Origin: Nocardia nova SH22a | Lineage (GTDB): Bacteria > Actinomycetota > Actinomycetes > Mycobacteriales > Mycobacteriaceae | Assembly: GCF_000523235.1 (NCBI RefSeq) | Contig: NZ_CP006850.1 | Location: 2,914,001 to 2,978,000 of the forward strand | DNA: 64,000 bases | Direction: 5' to 3' | In this document: in pieces, positions 61,844 through 64,000 of the stretch | Layout of the letters: each line of letters opens with the position of its first letter | Numbering within the stretch: position 1 is the first letter of the stretch | Notes under the pieces: model-generated | The model's input: the letters and a program-made list of their open reading frames with translations, nothing else | What the model was told of the DNA's origin: nothing | Database searches by the model: none | Translations under genes and position numbers: made by a program

Positions 61844-62614
61844 ATGACGAAGGCTGAGCAGCGCGTCCGTCGTGGCTCGTTGCCCGCGCACACCGCTCGG
61901 CGAATCATTCGTGATTTCGCGGATCGTGGCGTGGAGCCGGGCCAGGGGCTGGCCGACGAGGCGACGCTGGTCGAGCGGTACGGAGTCTCGCGCGGCACCC
62001 TGCGTGAAGCGCTGCGGTTGCTCCAGTTCCTGGGGGCGGTGACCATCAAGGCCGGTCCGCAGGGCGGGCCGCGTCTGGCGACTCCGGACCCGGCGGTGGT
62101 CGGCAGCGCGCTCGGTATGGTCGTGCAGTTCCACGGTGCGACCTTGCGCTCGGTGTTCGAAGCGCGCCTCGCCATCGAACCGGCGGTCGCCGGGCTCGCG
62201 GCGCAGAACAGAACCGACGACAACCTCGCGCAACTGGATGATTCGGTGACGGCGCTGCGAGCCGCGGTAGGACAGCGCGGTCCCGGGTATGCCCAGCACG
62301 CGGCGAGTTACAGCCTGCGGGTCGCGCAGGCATCGCAGAACGCGTTGCTCGCGGCCCTCGTACCGGCGTTGGTCGCGATGAATACGACTGTGGCGTGGCG
62401 CTATCCGACCGGCAGCCGCGCGCAGCTGGCGGATCGGGTGGCGGCGATCGTCGAGGCGATCCGCGCCGGTGACGCCCTCACCGCGCGCACGGCGACCCAC
62501 GAGATGATCAATGGTCTGGTGGTCGAACTCGAAAGCAATCAGCGCCAGAAACTCGACACCGTGATCCTGTGGCCGGACGTCGACGAGGTGCTGGAGCGGC
62601 GCTACAACGAATAG
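61844..62614 (+). CDS. GntR-family (FadR/FCD type) transcriptional regulator
   Basis: A 256-residue regulator. The N-terminal winged helix (HTARRIIRDFADRGVEPGQGLADEATLVERYGVSRGTLREALRLLQFLGAV) is followed by an FCD-type helical ligand domain (about 95-235) with SVFEARLAIEPAVAGLAA. The usual metal-ligand FH of the FCD domain is not clear (SYSLRVAQAS). It is divergent from the ligase-esterase-BVMO operon, which it most likely controls. Its stop lies just before a terminator shared with the EthD gene. Confidence 0.92.
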   Translation: MTKAEQRVRRGSLPAHTARRIIRDFADRGVEPGQGLADEATLVERYGVSRGTLREALRLLQFLGAVTIKAGPQGGPRLATPDPAVVGSALGMVVQFHGATLRSVFEARLAIEPAVAGLAAQNRTDDNLAQLDDSVTALRAAVGQRGPGYAQHAASYSLRVAQASQNALLAALVPALVAMNTTVAWRYPTGSRAQLADRVAAIVEAIRAGDALTARTATHEMINGLVVELESNQRQKLDTVILWPDVDEVLERRYNE

Positions 62615-62630
62615 CGCATCACCGGCGAAA

Positions 62631-62664
62631 CCCACACCGCGACAGGGCGATCGCGCGGTGTGGG
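62631..62664. terminator. Bidirectional stem-loop between GntR and EthD genes
   Basis: Perfect 11-bp arms (62631-62641 and 62654-62664) with a 12-base loop, between the converging stop codons at 62614 and 62679. Confidence 0.75.
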
Positions 62665-62678
62665 CTTCTCGGCGCAGA

Positions 62679-62993
62679 TCAGGCCAGTTCCTCGCTGGGT
62701 CCGGTCAGGATGGTCACGCCCGCCTGGGCGAAGGTTTCCAGATCCGCCAGCGCTCTGCGGCCGACGGGGCCGGTGAGCCCGGCCTCCGCGGTGGCCTGAT
62801 CATCGAATCCGAGGACGGCGATCAGATAGAACGCGGGCTCGGCGCCGTCGGCTCCGGGCCCGGGGCGACTGACCGAGAAGGTCCGCAGGCCGGGAAGTTC
62901 GAGCGTGAGCGGGGCGTGCACGTCGTCGTAATGCGCGTCGAACGCGGCCGTGTCCGCCGGGCGGTTGTAGAGCGCGGTGATTTGATAGCCCAT
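62679..62993 (-). CDS. EthD-type small protein
   Basis: A 104-residue dimeric alpha/beta-barrel-type protein. It opens MGYQITALYNRPADTAAFDAH and continues DDVHAPLTLELPGLRTFSVSR, matching the EthD family in which a histidine pair lies near residue 20-30. EthD proteins accompany P450s or oxidases and often have unknown activity. It begins 35 bases after the GMC oxidoreductase stop and is co-transcribed with it. Confidence 0.8.
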   Translation of the reverse strand: MGYQITALYNRPADTAAFDAHYDDVHAPLTLELPGLRTFSVSRPGPGADGAEPAFYLIAVLGFDDQATAEAGLTGPVGRRALADLETFAQAGVTILTGPSEELA

Positions 62994-63028
62994 GGTGAAG
63001 GTCCGATCCGGTTGGTGTCGAGAGGTGG

Positions 63029-64000
63029 TCACGCGCGTCCGGAGAGCCAGTCGGCCATCCGCTCGCCGATCATGATTCCGGTGAGATTCGTCGCGGCGCT
63101 GGTGATGTCGTAGAGCACCGAACAGTCGGCGACATAGAGGTTCTCGGTGCCGTGCACCGCGAGGCGCTGGCTGACCACGGACTCGGTGGGGTCGTTGCCC
63201 ATCCGGCAGGTCGAGGTCCCGTGAAATCCCGTGGCAAGCGTCTCGCGCAGCCATTCGCGCAGTGCCGCGTCGTCGTCGACCACCTCCGCGGCCGGAACGA
63301 TCACCGACTGGATCTCGCTCGCCATCGGCTCGGTGGTGGCGAAGCGGTAGGCCAGCCGGACCTCCTGCATCATGCGGGTCATATCGTCGTCGCTGCCGAG
63401 GAAATTCGAGTGGATCTCGGGCTGGTCGCGGATGTCGTTCGACACGACCCGAAGCCACCCGGTCGAGGTCGGCTTGACGAGAATCGAGAGCAGCGTGAAC
63501 GGTTCGGCGTCGGCGCCCACCTCGAAGCCGAGCGACTCGGGCTCCATGGTCACCGAGAACATGTAGGCGTCGTCGACCACGCCCATCTCCCGGCCGCGCT
63601 GGGTGGTGTACTTCAGCTCGGCGCGCAGCCCGTGATGGTCGGTCTGCGGAATGAGACCGATGACAGGCACGATCGGATGATCCTTCAGGTTCCGGCCGAC
63701 CTGGTCGTTGACCACCACCGGCGCGATGCCCAGTTCGTCCAGGGTGGCGGCCGGTCCCACGCCGGACAGCGTGAGGAGTTGTGGACTCTGGACGAATCCC
63801 GCCGACAGGACGACGCGATCGGCGTCGAGCCGCTCGGGGCCGTTCCCGCGATCGATCTCCACGCCGACGGCCTTGGCGCCCTCGAACAGCACACGCAGGC
63901 AATAGGTTTCGGAAAGGATCGTGAGGTTCGGCCGCTGCCGGGCTTCCAGCAGGTACGACACCAGCGTTCCCGCCCGCGTACTGCCGTCGCGGACATTGCG
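63029..64000 (-). CDS. GMC oxidoreductase, C-terminal part (5' end outside window)
   Basis: About 323 residues of a glucose-methanol-choline family flavoprotein; the frame is open at the right edge. The second GMC signature reads SAGFVQSPQLLTLSGVG, and the late catalytic pair region has FHGTSTCRMG (histidine) and TNLTGIMIGER (asparagine). It oxidises an alcohol, often to an aldehyde, using FAD with oxygen or another acceptor. The FAD-binding N-terminus lies outside the window. The downstream EthD gene is in the same operon. Confidence 0.92.
   Translation of the reverse strand, partial: RNVRDGSTRAGTLVSYLLEARQRPNLTILSETYCLRVLFEGAKAVGVEIDRGNGPERLDADRVVLSAGFVQSPQLLTLSGVGPAATLDELGIAPVVVNDQVGRNLKDHPIVPVIGLIPQTDHHGLRAELKYTTQRGREMGVVDDAYMFSVTMEPESLGFEVGADAEPFTLLSILVKPTSTGWLRVVSNDIRDQPEIHSNFLGSDDDMTRMMQEVRLAYRFATTEPMASEIQSVIVPAAEVVDDDAALREWLRETLATGFHGTSTCRMGNDPTESVVSQRLAVHGTENLYVADCSVLYDITSAATNLTGIMIGERMADWLSGRA

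Noticed and set aside
1..64000. tRNA, rRNA, CRISPR repeats, insertion sequences, attachment sites
   Set aside because: No cloverleaf-like set, regularly spaced repeats, transposase or integrase motifs were seen on either strand by reading; a dedicated search was not possible here.

Overview
The window is 64 kb of high-GC DNA with the gene style of a Nocardia-like actinomycete. Codon third positions are strongly G/C, many starts are GTG or TTG, and the regulators, hydrolases and NDMA-type alcohol dehydrogenases are of actinobacterial type. Two pieces look specifically nocardial: a secreted protein at 32681-33370 and the XRE/TPR regulator plus small-protein module at 26800-28962. No rRNA, tRNA, CRISPR array, transposase or phage gene was seen. 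Both ends are cut inside genes: an aldehyde dehydrogenase on the left and a GMC oxidoreductase on the right.

Nearly everything outside 26.7-29 kb is accessory catabolism, arranged as short operons that each carry their own regulator. (1) 1-9 kb: aldehyde dehydrogenase, alpha/beta hydrolase, ABM-domain protein, thioesterase, P450, amidase plus HSL-type hydrolase (start/stop overlap), and an NDMA-type zinc alcohol dehydrogenase. (2) 9.5-20 kb: a small membrane protein, a 5'-truncated P450 remnant, an M24/creatinase-fold protein, a crotonase, a large Baeyer-Villiger monooxygenase (BVMO), two TetR regulators, a FAD hydroxylase and a secreted beta-propeller. (3) 20-26.7 kb: an operon resembling a ketone carboxylase (HyuA-like, HyuB-like, zinc-ribbon subunit) with an alcohol dehydrogenase, divergent from an AraC regulator. 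(4) 26.8-29 kb: a coupled pair of tiny genes, the XRE/TPR regulator and CutA.

(5) 29-33.4 kb: aldehyde dehydrogenase, NTF2-fold protein, aromatic-acid-type MFS transporter and the secreted protein. (6) 33.8-46.9 kb: divergent IclR and LysR regulators, a PaaK-type CoA ligase, an aldehyde dehydrogenase, then a long forward run: alpha-methylacyl-CoA racemase, acyl-CoA dehydrogenase, MaoC hydratase, thiolase-like protein without the nucleophilic cysteine, DUF35 protein, an SDR lacking its catalytic residues, and two family III CoA-transferases. (7) 47-52 kb: MFS, AraC, aldehyde dehydrogenase, SDR. (8) 52.5-57 kb: cupin, NTF2-fold, SDR, acyl-CoA ligase, second NTF2-fold and VOC proteins in one direction. 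(9) 57-64 kb: a translationally coupled acyl-CoA ligase, esterase and second large BVMO, divergent from a GntR regulator, then an EthD-like protein and the GMC oxidoreductase.

Taken together the genes suit breakdown of a branched or aryl-alkyl ketone or alcohol, perhaps terpenoid or steroid-like. Alcohols would be oxidised to ketones; ketones either carboxylated or converted to esters and hydrolysed; aldehydes oxidised to acids; acids activated to CoA thioesters; and branched chains shortened by racemase, dehydrogenase, hydratase and retro-aldolase steps. The substrate is not determined by the sequence. The most notable items are the retro-aldolase-type cassette (39-43.7 kb), the carboxylase-like operon (20-25.4 kb), the coupled ligase-esterase-BVMO operon (57-61.6 kb), and a near-identical 15-bp motif shared by three promoter regions.
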